Shown here in pieces: positions 42,790 to 52,619 of a DNA stretch of 64,000 nucleotides. Made by a program: the position numbers and the translations under genes. The stretch comes from Croceibacterium_B sp963783195 (GTDB taxonomy: Bacteria > Pseudomonadota > Alphaproteobacteria > Sphingomonadales > Sphingomonadaceae). Within the stretch, counting starts at the first letter, position 1, and each line of letters opens with the position of its first letter. The notes under the pieces were generated by a model. It was not told the origin of the DNA, searched no databases, and worked only from the letters and a program-made list of their open reading frames with translations. Location: assembly GCA_963783195.1 (NCBI GenBank), contig CAWAMV010000004.1:124001-188000 (forward strand), written 5' to 3'.

Positions 42790-43680
42790 ATGAGACCGAT
42801 CGAACTGGGCCGCATGCGGGTGCACAAGGTGCACGAAATGGACAGCCCGGTGCCGCTGCTGGGTCAACTTCCGGGCGTCACCCGCGGCGACATGGAGCGC
42901 CTGCTGACATGGTACGACCAGCCCGACGAGGTGAACGCCGATCCGGAAACCAGCCTGATGACGTTCTCCGTCCATTCGTGGGTCGTTGAAATCGACGGCA
43001 GGACGGTGCTGATCGACACCTGCGACGGCAACCACAAACAGCGACTGATCCCGGAGGTGACGAACCTCGATACCGATTATCTCGGAAACCTGCGCCGCGC
43101 GGGGTTCGAGCCGGGCGACATCGATCTCGTCATGTGCACCCACCTTCATTTCGACCACGTCGGCTGGAACACCAAGCTCGAGAACGGCAAGTGGGTGCCG
43201 ACGTTCGAGAACGCCCGATACCTGTTCGGCAAGCGCGACTACGAATACTTCCAGGCGATGCCCGAAAGCGAGGCGGTGCATCTCGACGCCTTCCTCGATT
43301 CGATCGTGCCCGTGATGGAAGCGGGCAAGGGCGTGATCGTAGACGAGGACCACGTCGCCCTGGGCGAGATCGCCGACGGGGTCTGGATGGAGCCTGCGTT
43401 CGGCCACTCGCCGGGATGCTGCACGATTTCCGCCCAGGCTGGCGGCGCGCCGGCGCTGTTCTGGGGCGACGTGATACACCACCCGGTCCAGCTCATCCGC
43501 CACGACCTGCCGTTCGCCTTCGACACCGACGGGATAATGGCGAGTCAGACCCGCAAGCGCACGATGGAACGCGCAGCGGACGACGATCTGCTGTGTTTCC
43601 CGGCGCACTTCCGCCGCACCAGCGTGGGGCGGGTGAAGCGCGACGGCGAGGCGTTCCGGTACGAGTGGCTGGAGCCCTAA
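42790..43680 (+). CDS. MBL-fold metallo-hydrolase (lactonase-like)
   Basis: A 296-residue metallo-beta-lactamase-fold enzyme: Zn motif THLHFDHVG (HxHxDH, about 117-125), further ligands in FGHSPGC, GDVIHH and a late CFPAHF. The layout resembles AHL lactonases and related ring-opening hydrolases without a signal peptide. ATG at 42790 has GGGAGAG upstream. It could open a lactone formed in the neighbouring pathways; substrate unknown. Confidence 0.9.
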   Translation: MRPIELGRMRVHKVHEMDSPVPLLGQLPGVTRGDMERLLTWYDQPDEVNADPETSLMTFSVHSWVVEIDGRTVLIDTCDGNHKQRLIPEVTNLDTDYLGNLRRAGFEPGDIDLVMCTHLHFDHVGWNTKLENGKWVPTFENARYLFGKRDYEYFQAMPESEAVHLDAFLDSIVPVMEAGKGVIVDEDHVALGEIADGVWMEPAFGHSPGCCTISAQAGGAPALFWGDVIHHPVQLIRHDLPFAFDTDGIMASQTRKRTMERAADDDLLCFPAHFRRTSVGRVKRDGEAFRYEWLEP

Positions 43681-43722
43681 GCGCCACTTGATTGCCGATG
43701 AAACCGGGTGCAGGGGCCGGGC

Positions 43723-46700
43723 ATGATCGACCGCACCGCGCTGCGCCAGGCATTCCGCATGGACGAGGAAGCCTGCATCGCCGAACGCCTGCGCCAGGCC
43801 GCTCCGGCCAGCGCACTACAGCCCGAGGCCGCAGCGCTCGCCGCACGGCTCATCGAAGGCGCCCGCAAGCGCAAGGCCGCCGGGCTCGACGCCTTCCTGC
43901 AAAGCTATGGCCTCGCGACCGAGGAGGGAATCGCGCTGATGTGCCTTGCAGAGGCGCTGCTGCGGGTCCCCGATGCCGAGACCGCCGACGCGCTGATTCA
44001 CGACAAGCTGGCGGGCATCGACTGGGGCGAACACCTCGGCGCAAGCAGCTCGACCTTCGTGAATGCCGCGACCTTCTCGCTCATGCTGACCGGCGAGGTG
44101 TTGCGCGGGCGCGAGGCGGCGGGCATAGCCAAGGCACTCAAGCGGGCGATGAACCGCATGGGCGAGCCGGTCATTCGCCAGGCGACGCTGCAGGCGATGC
44201 GCATCCTTGGCGGACAGTTTGTTTTCGGACGGACGATCGAGGAGGCACTGAAACGCGCCGGACCCGAACGCCGCGCCGGGTTGAGCCACAGCTTCGACAT
44301 GCTGGGCGAAGCAGCAATGACCTTCGCCGACGCCGAGCGCTATCGCGCAAGCTACGAGGGGGCAATCCGCCGACTGGCGAAGGAAGCGAAAGGTGGGATG
44401 AAGGCAAGCCCCGGCATCTCGGTCAAGCTCTCGGCCCTCTATCCCAAGTACGACTTCTTCCATGCCGAGGCGGCCAGGGCCGCACTTGTTCCCATGGTGC
44501 GCGACCTGGCAATGATGGCGCGCGAGGCCGACATCCATTTCACGATAGACGCCGAAGAGGCCGAGCGGCTCGAACTGTCGATGGACGTCATCGAGACGCT
44601 GGTGGCCGACGACACGTTGTTCTCCGGCGGCTGGGAAGGTTTCGGGCTGGCGCTGCAGGCCTATCAGAAGCGCGCGGTGCCGCTGGTCGACTGGGCCATC
44701 GCGCTCGCCCGGCGGCACAACCGACGGATCATGGTCCGGCTGGTCAAGGGTGCCTATTGGGACAGCGAGATCAAGCTCAGCCAGGTCGGCGGTTACCGCG
44801 ACTACCCGGTGTTCACCCGCAAGGTGGCGACCGACGTTTCCTATCTCGCATGCGCCAACCGGCTTCTCAATGCGGAGGACGCGATCTATCCCGCCTTCGC
44901 CACTCACAACGCCTACACCATCGGCGCGATCAAGGCGCTGGCGGGTCATCTGGACTCCGGCGGCAAAGCGGCAGGCAAGCCAAGCGCGCGCGAATTCGAG
45001 TTCCAGCGCCTGCACGGCATGGGCGAGGACATCTACGGGGTGCTCGCCGAGACCGAGGACAGGCCCACCCGCGTAAGGATCTACGCCCCCGTAGGTGGTC
45101 ACAAGGACCTGCTCGCCTACCTCGTGCGCCGGCTGCTGGAGAACGGCGCCAACTCCAGCTTCGTCAACCGCATGGCCGATGCCGAGGTGCCCGTTGCCGA
45201 ACTGACGAGCGACCCGGTCAGGGACCTTGCGGCACTGGAGCCGCGGCGCAATCCGGCGATCCCGCTACCGGCAAACATCTTCCCCGGGCGAGTGAACAGC
45301 ATTGGCGTCGATCTTGCCGACCCGTGGGTGCGCGGGCCCTTGCTGGCCCAGCTCGACCGGCTGGCGGAAAGGCAGTGGGCGGCTACCCCGACCCGCGGCA
45401 AGGGCGGCAAGGTTCATCCTGTCACCTCACCGACCGATGGCTCGCCGGTCGGCCAATGTAGCGACGCGACGCAGGCCGATGTGGATTTCGCCTTCGCGGC
45501 GGCCAGGGCGATCCAGCCGGGCTGGGACGCCATGGGCGGGGCGGCGCGCGCCGAATTGCTCGACGAGGCCGCCCGGCTCTTCGAAACCCATACGGCCGAG
45601 TTCATCAGCCTGTGCCAGCGCGAAGCGGGCAAGACCTTGCTCGACGCGGTGCTCGAGGTGCGCGAGGCGGTGGACTTCCTGCGCTACTATGCCGCCGAGG
45701 CACGGGCGAACTTCACCCGGCCGCAAGTGCTTCCGGGGCCGACCGGCGAGGACAACTACCTGCGCCTCCATGGCCGCGGCGTGTTCGTGACCATCAGCCC
45801 GTGGAATTTCCCGCTGGCGATCTTCACCGGAATGGCCTCTGCCGCGCTGGCAGCGGGCAACAGCGTGCTTGCCAAACCCGCCGAGCAGACGCCGCTGATC
45901 GCCGCTCTCGCCGTCCGTCTGTGCCACGAGGCGGGCATCCCGCCCGACGTGCTCCAGCTCGTACCCGGCGACGGGAAAGTGGGGGCCATGCTGACCGGCG
46001 ACGAGCGCCTCGCCGGCGTCGCCTTCACCGGGTCCACCGAAACGGCGCACGCGATCAATCGCGCGCTTGCCGCGCGCAAGGGATCGATTGCCACGCTGAT
46101 CGCCGAAACGGGCGGGCAGAATGCGCTGATCGTCGATAGCTCCGCGTTGCCCGAACAGGTGACGCGCGACGTGATCGCCAGCGCCTTCCAGAGCGCCGGC
46201 CAGCGGTGTTCCGCGCTGCGTGTCGCGTTCCTGCAGGACGACGTCGCGGACGGCGTACTGGAGATGATCCGCGGCGCGTTCGAGGCGCTCGTGATCGGCC
46301 ATCCGGCGGCGCTCGAAACCGATGTCGGACCGGTGATCGACGGTGAGGCCAAGGCCGCGCTGGACCGTCATATCGCGTCAATGAAGCGCTTGAAACGCAG
46401 TGTTTGGCAGCGAAAACTGCCGAACACCCTGCGTTCGAAGAATTTCGTCGCCCCGGCCATCGTGGAAATCGACTCGATCGCCGACCTCCAGCGGGAAAAC
46501 TTCGGTCCGGTCCTGCACATCGTGCGCTGGAAGGCGGGCGAGCTCGACAAGGTCATCGACCAGATCAACGCCACCGGCTTCGGCCTTACGCTCGGCATCC
46601 ACAGCCGCATCGACAGTGTGCGGCGGCGGGTGGAATCGCGCGCGAACGTCGGCAACCTCTACGTCAACCGCAACCAGATCGGGGCGGTGGTCGGCAGCCA

Positions 46701-46842
46701 GCCGTTCGGCGGCGAGGGGCTGAGCGGGACGGGACCGAAAGCCGGCGGTCCGCACTATCTCACCCGCTTCGCGACCGAGCGGGTGACGACCATCGACACG
46801 ACCGCGGCGGGCGGCAACGCGAGTCTCCTCGCCGGGGGATAA
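43723..46842 (+). CDS. putA: Bifunctional proline dehydrogenase / L-glutamate gamma-semialdehyde dehydrogenase PutA
   Basis: A 1039-residue enzyme that oxidises proline to glutamate. An N-terminal arm precedes the FAD-binding PRODH barrel (about 150-450; VKLSALYPKYDF, RLVKGAYWDSEIK), followed by the aldehyde dehydrogenase domain (about 520-1000) with NFPLAIFTG, Glu in AETGGQNA and Cys in SAGQRCSALR (about 827). There is no ribbon-helix-helix domain, so it is the compact, non-autoregulatory type. ATG 43723 is preferred to GTG 43708. The promoter would lie in the 40 bases after the MBL gene or further upstream. Confidence 0.95.
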   Translation: MIDRTALRQAFRMDEEACIAERLRQAAPASALQPEAAALAARLIEGARKRKAAGLDAFLQSYGLATEEGIALMCLAEALLRVPDAETADALIHDKLAGIDWGEHLGASSSTFVNAATFSLMLTGEVLRGREAAGIAKALKRAMNRMGEPVIRQATLQAMRILGGQFVFGRTIEEALKRAGPERRAGLSHSFDMLGEAAMTFADAERYRASYEGAIRRLAKEAKGGMKASPGISVKLSALYPKYDFFHAEAARAALVPMVRDLAMMAREADIHFTIDAEEAERLELSMDVIETLVADDTLFSGGWEGFGLALQAYQKRAVPLVDWAIALARRHNRRIMVRLVKGAYWDSEIKLSQVGGYRDYPVFTRKVATDVSYLACANRLLNAEDAIYPAFATHNAYTIGAIKALAGHLDSGGKAAGKPSAREFEFQRLHGMGEDIYGVLAETEDRPTRVRIYAPVGGHKDLLAYLVRRLLENGANSSFVNRMADAEVPVAELTSDPVRDLAALEPRRNPAIPLPANIFPGRVNSIGVDLADPWVRGPLLAQLDRLAERQWAATPTRGKGGKVHPVTSPTDGSPVGQCSDATQADVDFAFAAARAIQPGWDAMGGAARAELLDEAARLFETHTAEFISLCQREAGKTLLDAVLEVREAVDFLRYYAAEARANFTRPQVLPGPTGEDNYLRLHGRGVFVTISPWNFPLAIFTGMASAALAAGNSVLAKPAEQTPLIAALAVRLCHEAGIPPDVLQLVPGDGKVGAMLTGDERLAGVAFTGSTETAHAINRALAARKGSIATLIAETGGQNALIVDSSALPEQVTRDVIASAFQSAGQRCSALRVAFLQDDVADGVLEMIRGAFEALVIGHPAALETDVGPVIDGEAKAALDRHIASMKRLKRSVWQRKLPNTLRSKNFVAPAIVEIDSIADLQRENFGPVLHIVRWKAGELDKVIDQINATGFGLTLGIHSRIDSVRRRVESRANVGNLYVNRNQIGAVVGSQPFGGEGLSGTGPKAGGPHYLTRFATERVTTIDTTAAGGNASLLAGG

Positions 46843-46890
46843 GTCGGTCGCGACCTTGCCCCGAGCGCCCCGGTCCGGAATTCCTCCTCC

Positions 46891-47445
46891 ATGGCGATTC
46901 TTTCAGACAAATGGATCCGCAGGGAGGCCCGGCAGAGCGGCATGATCGAGCCGTTCGTGGAACACCAGAAGCGCGACGGGGTGATTTCTTACGGCCTCTC
47001 GTCCTACGGCTACGATGCGCGGGTGGCCGACGAGTTCAAGATCTTCACCAACATCGACAGCGCCATCGTCGATCCGAAGAACTTCGACGCTTCCTCGTTC
47101 GTCGACAAGAAGACCGATTGCTGCATCATTCCGCCCAACTCGTTCGCGCTCGCGCGAACGGTCGAATATTTCCGCATCCCGCGCGACGTGCTGGTGATCT
47201 GCCTCGGCAAAAGCACCTATGCCCGCTGCGGGATCATCGTGAACGTCACCCCGCTGGAGCCGGAATGGGAAGGCCATGTGACGCTGGAATTCTCCAACAC
47301 CACCCCGCTTCCGGCCAGGATCTACGCCAACGAGGGCGCATGCCAGTTCCTGTTCCTGCAGGGCAACGAGCCGTGCCAGACGAGCTATGCCGACCGCGCG
47401 GGCAAGTACATGGGCCAGCGCGGGGTCACGCTGCCCAAGCTCTAG
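46891..47445 (+). CDS. dcd: dCTP deaminase
   Basis: A 184-residue enzyme of the dUTPase fold that deaminates dCTP to dUTP in dTTP synthesis. Motifs: SYGLSSYGYDAR, GKSTYARCGIIVNVTPLEPEWEGHVTLE with the catalytic Glu, and FLQGNEPCQTSY. Length is normal. This housekeeping enzyme is unrelated in fold to the anti-phage deaminase at 60.7-62.2 kb. Confidence 0.96.
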   Translation: MAILSDKWIRREARQSGMIEPFVEHQKRDGVISYGLSSYGYDARVADEFKIFTNIDSAIVDPKNFDASSFVDKKTDCCIIPPNSFALARTVEYFRIPRDVLVICLGKSTYARCGIIVNVTPLEPEWEGHVTLEFSNTTPLPARIYANEGACQFLFLQGNEPCQTSYADRAGKYMGQRGVTLPKL

Positions 47446-47448
47446 CCG

Positions 47449-48243
47449 CTAGCCGTGCTTGCGCAGCTCCGCGTCGAGATCGTCGTCGAGTTCGTAGTAC
47501 TTGCCCGACAGCGCATCGTACTTCCCCGAGACCAGGTCCAGCACCCGCTGGGCGCACCGCGCGAGGTCGCCCTGCGCCTTCGGGTCGCCTTCGCGTTCCC
47601 GCAGCCGCTCGACCATGCCGCCGAGGTGCTTCTGCGCCGCCGGGTCCTCCATCGTGTCGCGGGCGAGCTGGGTGAAGACGAAGCCCGGGTCGATCGCGAA
47701 GACCGCCACGCCGGTGCCTTCCAGCTCCGCCGCCGCTTCGGCCACTATACGGTTCTGGGCGATCTTGCCGGTGCAATAGGCCGACAGGTTGGGCGCGACG
47801 ATGCGCGCCGCCTTGGCCGAAACGCAGACCGCGTGCCCGCGGCCGCGCTCGATCATGCCCGGCAACAGGCGATTGAGCAGCAGCATCGGTGCGCGGATGT
47901 GAACCGCCTGCGCCTGCCACCACTTGTCCGCGTCGACTTCCCACAGCGGACCGAAGGGACCGGGCACGCCCGCATTGCTGACGAGCACGTCGATCGCCCC
48001 CAGTTCCAGCGAGATCTGTCCGACGGCGGAATCGACCGACCGGGGGTCGGTGACGTCGCAGGTGATGGCCATGGCCTCGCCGTCGTCTCCGCGGATGGCC
48101 CTGGCCGCTTCTTCTATTTCATCCTGCGTGCGGGCGAGCAACGCGACCTTGGCGCCTTCCGCCGCGAGCCGTTCGGCAATCGCCCGGCCGAAACCGCGCC
48201 CGGCGCCGGTGACCAGCGCGACGCGTCCATCGAGTGTGCCCAT
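47449..48243 (-). CDS. Short-chain dehydrogenase/reductase (3)
   Basis: A 264-residue classical SDR: TGAGRGFGRAIAERLAAEG (11-29), SNAGV, catalytic Ser in CVSAKAARI and Tyr-Lys in YCTGK. It ends with an acidic tail (YYELDDDLDAELRKHG). Standalone on the minus strand, three bases from the dcd stop in convergent layout. Substrate unknown. Confidence 0.91.
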   Translation of the reverse strand: MGTLDGRVALVTGAGRGFGRAIAERLAAEGAKVALLARTQDEIEEAARAIRGDDGEAMAITCDVTDPRSVDSAVGQISLELGAIDVLVSNAGVPGPFGPLWEVDADKWWQAQAVHIRAPMLLLNRLLPGMIERGRGHAVCVSAKAARIVAPNLSAYCTGKIAQNRIVAEAAAELEGTGVAVFAIDPGFVFTQLARDTMEDPAAQKHLGGMVERLREREGDPKAQGDLARCAQRVLDLVSGKYDALSGKYYELDDDLDAELRKHG

Positions 48244-48391
48244 GTGCGATTCCTTTCGCCGGCTCGCTATCGCCTTGGCCGAGGCAAGTCGAGCCTGCCC
48301 ATGTTCCGCCTCGCCAACCGAACCCCTGCAGGCTATCGCTTGGCGACGCGGACGGGGGACCCGGGTGACGCAGGGCGAGGGCAGTAAGGCG

Positions 48392-50188
48392 ATGGACAGG
48401 CATCCGCCACGCCCGGCGCTGTGCTGGACCGTCGGCATCACCGGACATCGGCGGGAAGCCCTGAACGGCGGCGGCGAGCGAATTCGCCGGCGGATCGACG
48501 CGGTCCTGCTCGACATCGCTGCCGCGGTCGATCGCGTCGCGGCCGGGCACGCCGCCAGCTTCGCACCGGGCAAACCGCGCCTGCAGCTGATTTCACCGCT
48601 GGCGGCCGGCGCCGACCTGATCGCGGCGCAGGCAGCCCACGAACACGGCATAGGCGTGATCGCGCTGCTGCCTTTTGCGCGCGACGAGTACCTCGAGGAT
48701 TTCGAACACCACGAGGACCGCGCCGCCTTCCTGCACTCCCTCGATCGCGCCAGCCGCATCCTCGAGCTGCCCGGTCAGCGCGCCCGGGCGCTCAATGCCT
48801 ATGTCATGGCAGGCCGCGCCACGGTGGCCCATTCGGACATCCTGATCGCCGTGTGGGACGGCAAGCCGGCCCGCGGACGCGGCGGCACCGGCGAGGTGAT
48901 CGACCATGCCCTGCGCCGGGGCAAACCGGTGATCCACGTCCCCGCCGATGGCAGCGCCGACGACGAGGTGCGCCTGCTGTGGGGCGGCTTCGCGCCGCAG
49001 CTTCGGGCCAGTCAGCTGCACTCCATTCCGGCCCGGCCCTACGATGCCGGTGCGCTCGGCGCGCTGATCCAGGAGCGCCTCGCCCCGCCGCTCGGCGGTG
49101 AAGAGCAGAAGCACCTCGACGCCTATTACGCAGAGCGCCAGCCGCGCCTGCGGGTGCGTATCGAGTACCCGCTACTGCTGGCCCTGACCGGGGTTAAGCG
49201 GATGGCATCCTCCACGTGGCGCATTGCACCGTTTGCCGAGACGGCACGGCTGGAGTGGGCGCAGTACGGCGCCGCGCTGCACGACGGCACGCCGCGGCTT
49301 GCAGCCGACCTGAGCGAGCTGGAGGGCGCCTATGGCTGGGCCGACGGCCTAGCGACGCACTATGCGCAAGGTTATCGCAGCGGGCACATCCTGAACTTCG
49401 CACTTGCCGCGGCGGCGGTGGTGCTGGGGGTTGCCGGCCTTCTTGCTCCGCCGTTGAAGCTGCTGTTCACCACGCTCGAACTGCTGGCGATCGGCACGGT
49501 GGTGGTGAACACGCACACCGGGCTGAAGCAGCAGTGGCACCGCCGCTGGCTCGACTATCGCCAGCTCGCCGAGCGATTGCGCGCGCTGCGCGGGCTCGAC
49601 CTGATGGTCCTGGCCGACGAACCGCCCGACCCCTCGTCCCGCACCCGCTGGATCGACTGGTACACCGCCGCCTGCTGGCGGATGCTCGACCTGCCGCAGG
49701 GGCGCCTCGCACCCGAGGCGGTGCGCTCGCTCGCACCGCTGGCGCTGGAGTGCGAGATCACGCCCCAGGCCGACTACCACCGGCGCAACGCGGCCGTGCT
49801 GCACAAGCTCGACCATCGGTTGCACACGGCCGGCGACTTCCTGTTCGTCGCCACGATCGCGTCGTGCCTTGCGTTCATCGTCGCCTATTTCGCCGCGCAC
49901 GATTGGGCGACGGCCCATTCGCCGGTGTTCATCTTCCTCTCCGCCAGCCTGCCGGCGCTCGGGACCGCGCTGTTCGGCATTCGCTTCCAGGGCGATTTCA
50001 TCGGCGCGGCCGAACGCTCGCGCTCGACCGCCGCGCAGCTCGATGCGCTGGCGGCGCACTTCGAGAGCTCCGCGCACGATCTTATGCACACCGCCGACCT
50101 GGCCGAAGCGGCCGCGCGGGCGATGCAGGCCGACCTCGCCGACTGGCGCGTCAGCTACGCCCAGCGAAAGCTGGCCATTCCGGCCTGA
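48392..50188 (+). CDS. SLOG-like plus SLATT-like membrane protein
   Basis: A 598-residue protein. The N-terminal 200 residues read VGITGHR, LISPLAAGADLIAAQ, VIALLPF and a later VIHVPADGSADDEV, a Rossmann-like pattern matching SLOG (LOG/DprA-type) nucleotide-binding domains. Residues about 330-550 have two helical hairpins (TMs near 335-352, 357-375, 480-500, 508-528) with RRWLDYRQLAERLR between, the typical SLATT signature. SLATT proteins are predicted pore-forming effectors in nucleotide-signalling conflict systems (known computationally). No partner nuclease or cyclase is adjacent. ATG 48392 follows AAGG; GTG 48365 is an alternative. Confidence 0.7.
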   Translation: MDRHPPRPALCWTVGITGHRREALNGGGERIRRRIDAVLLDIAAAVDRVAAGHAASFAPGKPRLQLISPLAAGADLIAAQAAHEHGIGVIALLPFARDEYLEDFEHHEDRAAFLHSLDRASRILELPGQRARALNAYVMAGRATVAHSDILIAVWDGKPARGRGGTGEVIDHALRRGKPVIHVPADGSADDEVRLLWGGFAPQLRASQLHSIPARPYDAGALGALIQERLAPPLGGEEQKHLDAYYAERQPRLRVRIEYPLLLALTGVKRMASSTWRIAPFAETARLEWAQYGAALHDGTPRLAADLSELEGAYGWADGLATHYAQGYRSGHILNFALAAAAVVLGVAGLLAPPLKLLFTTLELLAIGTVVVNTHTGLKQQWHRRWLDYRQLAERLRALRGLDLMVLADEPPDPSSRTRWIDWYTAACWRMLDLPQGRLAPEAVRSLAPLALECEITPQADYHRRNAAVLHKLDHRLHTAGDFLFVATIASCLAFIVAYFAAHDWATAHSPVFIFLSASLPALGTALFGIRFQGDFIGAAERSRSTAAQLDALAAHFESSAHDLMHTADLAEAAARAMQADLADWRVSYAQRKLAIPA

Positions 50189-50201
50189 ATGGTGGTGGAA
50201 A

Positions 50202-50276
50202 TGGAGCGGGCGAAGAGATTCGAACTCTCGACCCCAACCTTGGCAAGGTTGTGCTCTACCCCTGAGCTACGCCCGC
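50202..50276 (-). tRNA. tRNA-Gly (anticodon GCC)
   Basis: On the minus strand: acceptor GCGGGCG/CGCCCGC, D-arm GTAGCTCAGGGGTAGAGC, anticodon stem CAACC/GGTTG around loop TTGCCAA with GCC, and T-arm GAGAGTTCGAATCTCTT. CCA is encoded at 50204-50202. It lies 14 bases after the SLATT gene stop, on the opposite strand. Confidence 0.95.
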
Positions 50277-50462
50277 TCACTGGCGTTCGGGAAGCCGTGG
50301 CATCCCCGGGGAAGGCGCGCGGTTAGCAGCGGTCATCGGGCCCCGCAAGAGGAAAGTCCCGCTTTCGCGCTTGCCCTTGCCGATAACCGCCATGGGCTTC
50401 ACAATGCGCTGCGGACCCCCACATCCGACATTCAGCGAAACCCGCACAGCAGGAGTATCCCC

Positions 50463-51380
50463 TTGGCGAGCATGGGCCTCAACCTCGATGAACAGAAAGC
50501 GGTCGAACGTTTCCAGAAGGACGTCGTCGCGCCTTCGATGGACAAGGTGGTTGTGCTCGATTTCTGGGCCGAGTGGTGCGGGCCGTGCAAGGCGCTCGCC
50601 CCCCTGCTGGAAAAAGTGTGCGCCGAATATGCCGACAAGGGCGTGGTGCTGGCCAAGCTCAACGTGGACGAGGAGCGGTTCATCGCCAGCCAGTTCCAGG
50701 TCCAGTCGATCCCGACCGTCTATGCCATCTTCCAGGGCCGGCCGGTCGCCGACCTCACGCCGATGCGCAGCGAATCGCAGCTGAAGGCGGCCCTCGACCA
50801 GTTGCTGGCCCAGCTGCCGGTCAAGGCCGGCGGCGAGGGAGCGGACCAGGGCGAGGACCTCACCGCGCTCGTCGCGATGGGCGAACAGGTGCTGGCCGAA
50901 GGCGACGGAGAGCGCGCGGCTGGCATCTTCGGCCAGCTCGCCGAAATGGCGCCCGACGAACCCGGCGTGCAATCGGGCCTGGCGCGCGCGCTGCTTGCCG
51001 CAGGGCGCAAGGACGAAGCGCGCGCGGCGCTCGATGCGCTGCCCGAAGACTTGCGCAAGGACCCGCTGATCGCCCAGGCCGAAAGCGCCGTGGAACTGGC
51101 CGGGACCGACGTCGACGAGAGCGAGTTGCAGGCCCTGCGCGCCGCCGCGGCTGAACAGCCGGCGGATTCGCAGGTGCAGTTCGATTTCGCCCAGGCAGCC
51201 TTCGCGGCAGGCCAGCGCGACGAGGCCGCCGAGGTTCTCCTGCGGCTCATCGAGACCGACCCCGAATGGAACGAAGGCGCGGCGAGGGCCAAGCTGCTGC
51301 AGATCTTCGAAGCGGTCGGCCTGGAGGATCCGTGGGTCGCCGCCCAGCGCCGCAAGCTCTCGCTGCTCCTGTTCGGATGA
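50463..51380 (+). CDS. Thioredoxin with C-terminal tetratricopeptide region (CnoX/YbbN-like)
   Basis: A 305-residue protein: thioredoxin domain with WAEWCGPC (active Cys at 39 and 42) and the cis-Pro loop SIPTVY, then Ala-rich TPR-like helices to the end. YbbN/CnoX proteins are holdases that hand clients to GroEL and form mixed disulfides under oxidative stress; unlike E. coli YbbN this one keeps CxxC. TTG 50463 is preferred, with AGGAG seven bases upstream; ATG 50472 is the alternative. Coupled to the next gene by ATGA. Confidence 0.9.
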   Translation: MASMGLNLDEQKAVERFQKDVVAPSMDKVVVLDFWAEWCGPCKALAPLLEKVCAEYADKGVVLAKLNVDEERFIASQFQVQSIPTVYAIFQGRPVADLTPMRSESQLKAALDQLLAQLPVKAGGEGADQGEDLTALVAMGEQVLAEGDGERAAGIFGQLAEMAPDEPGVQSGLARALLAAGRKDEARAALDALPEDLRKDPLIAQAESAVELAGTDVDESELQALRAAAAEQPADSQVQFDFAQAAFAAGQRDEAAEVLLRLIETDPEWNEGAARAKLLQIFEAVGLEDPWVAAQRRKLSLLLFG

Positions 51381-51991
51381 AGGCCGAGAAGCTCTCGATC
51401 TTCCCGCTGCACGGGGTCATCCTCTTCCCCGACCTGCAGTTGCCGCTGCACGTCTTCGAGCCGCGCTACCGTGCGCTGATCGGCTCCGCCCTGGCGAAAG
51501 ATCACCGCGTCGCGATGATCCAGCCGCAGACCGCACGCGAGGGCGCGCCACTCTTCGCGATGGGTTGCGTCGGCCGGATCGGCGACGTCGAGGTGCTCGA
51601 GGACGGACGCTACAACATCGTGCTCGAGGGCGAGGCCCGGTTCCGCGTGCTGCGCGAGCTCAATGTCTCGACGCCGTTCCGGCAGATAGAGGCGGAACTG
51701 CTGGTCGACCCGGAGTTCGAGGCCCTTAGCGCGGTGGAGCGCGCCAGTTTCGAGCGCGAGGCGCGCGAGTTCGCCGACCGCCAGGGCTACTCGGTGGACT
51801 GGGGCTCGGTCGCGCAGCTCGACGACCTCTCGCTGATCAACGGCGTCAGCCAGATCGCCCCGTTCGATGCCGCGGCAAAGCAGGCGCTGCTCGAGGCTTC
51901 GGACGTTTCCACCCGCTGCGAACTTCTGGTCCAGCTGATGCAATTCTTCGGCCGCAGCGATCCCGACGAGGGGCGCGTTACCCTGCAGTAG
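51377..51991 (+). CDS. LON peptidase substrate-binding domain protein
   Basis: A 204-residue protein consisting of the Lon N-terminal (PUA-like) domain only: LSIFPLHGVILFPDLQLPLHVFEPRYRALI at the start (positions 6-35) and GCVGRIGDVEVLEDGRYNIV further on. There is no ATPase or protease domain. Such proteins often follow a YbbN-like thioredoxin in alphaproteobacteria, pointing to protein quality control. ATG overlaps the thioredoxin stop. Confidence 0.92.
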   Translation: MKAEKLSIFPLHGVILFPDLQLPLHVFEPRYRALIGSALAKDHRVAMIQPQTAREGAPLFAMGCVGRIGDVEVLEDGRYNIVLEGEARFRVLRELNVSTPFRQIEAELLVDPEFEALSAVERASFEREAREFADRQGYSVDWGSVAQLDDLSLINGVSQIAPFDAAAKQALLEASDVSTRCELLVQLMQFFGRSDPDEGRVTLQ

Positions 51992-51995
51992 GGGT

Positions 51996-52619
51996 TCAGA
52001 CCCCGAAACTGCCCCTCAGCCCGTCGATCACGTATTGCGCCGCCAGCGCTGCCAGCAGGACGCCGAGCAGGCGGGTGACGACTGCCTCCACGCGCGCGCC
52101 GACCAGCTTCATCAGCGGGCCCGCGGCGATCAGCGCGAGCAACGTCAGGACCATCACCGCGGCCAGCGCGGCAAGGACGACCAGCGTGCCCTCCAGCCCC
52201 TTCGCGCTGCCTGCGAGCAGCATGATCGAGGCGATCGCGCCCGGCCCGGCCAGCATCGGCATGGCCATCGGGAATACCGAGACGTCCTCGATCTCGGGCG
52301 TCGCGGCGACTTCTTCGGCGCGCTGTTCGCGCCGCTGGGTGCGTTTCTCGAATACCATGTCGAGCGCGATCAGGAACAGCATCAGCCCGCCGGCGATGCG
52401 GAAGCTGTCGAGTTCGATGTGCAGAGCGTTCAGCAGCGCCTCGCCGAACAGCGCGAAGACGACGAGAATCACGCTGGCGATGAGGCAGGCGCGCACCGCC
52501 ATCGAGGTCCGTTGCGCCGGGGTCGCCCCGGTGGTCAGCCCGGCGTAGATCGGCGCGCAGCCCGGCGGGTCGAGCACCACGAACAGCGTGATGAAGGCGG
52601 AGACGAAGAAGGCAAACAT
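51996..52619 (-). CDS. MarC family integral membrane protein
   Basis: A 207-residue protein with six predicted helices; TM1 (FVSAFITLFVVLDPPGCAPIY) carries the family's DPPG motif, and the central part has PMAMPMLAGPGAI, the second MarC signature. Once linked to multiple antibiotic resistance, the family's function is in fact unknown. ATG overlaps the upstream lipoprotein stop by one base. Confidence 0.92.
   Translation of the reverse strand: MFAFFVSAFITLFVVLDPPGCAPIYAGLTTGATPAQRTSMAVRACLIASVILVVFALFGEALLNALHIELDSFRIAGGLMLFLIALDMVFEKRTQRREQRAEEVAATPEIEDVSVFPMAMPMLAGPGAIASIMLLAGSAKGLEGTLVVLAALAAVMVLTLLALIAAGPLMKLVGARVEAVVTRLLGVLLAALAAQYVIDGLRGSFGV

Noticed and set aside
48392..50188. A CBASS or similar multi-gene defence operon
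   Set aside because: No cyclase, nuclease or ubiquitin-like partner lies next to the SLATT-like gene; neighbours are an SDR and tRNA-Gly.
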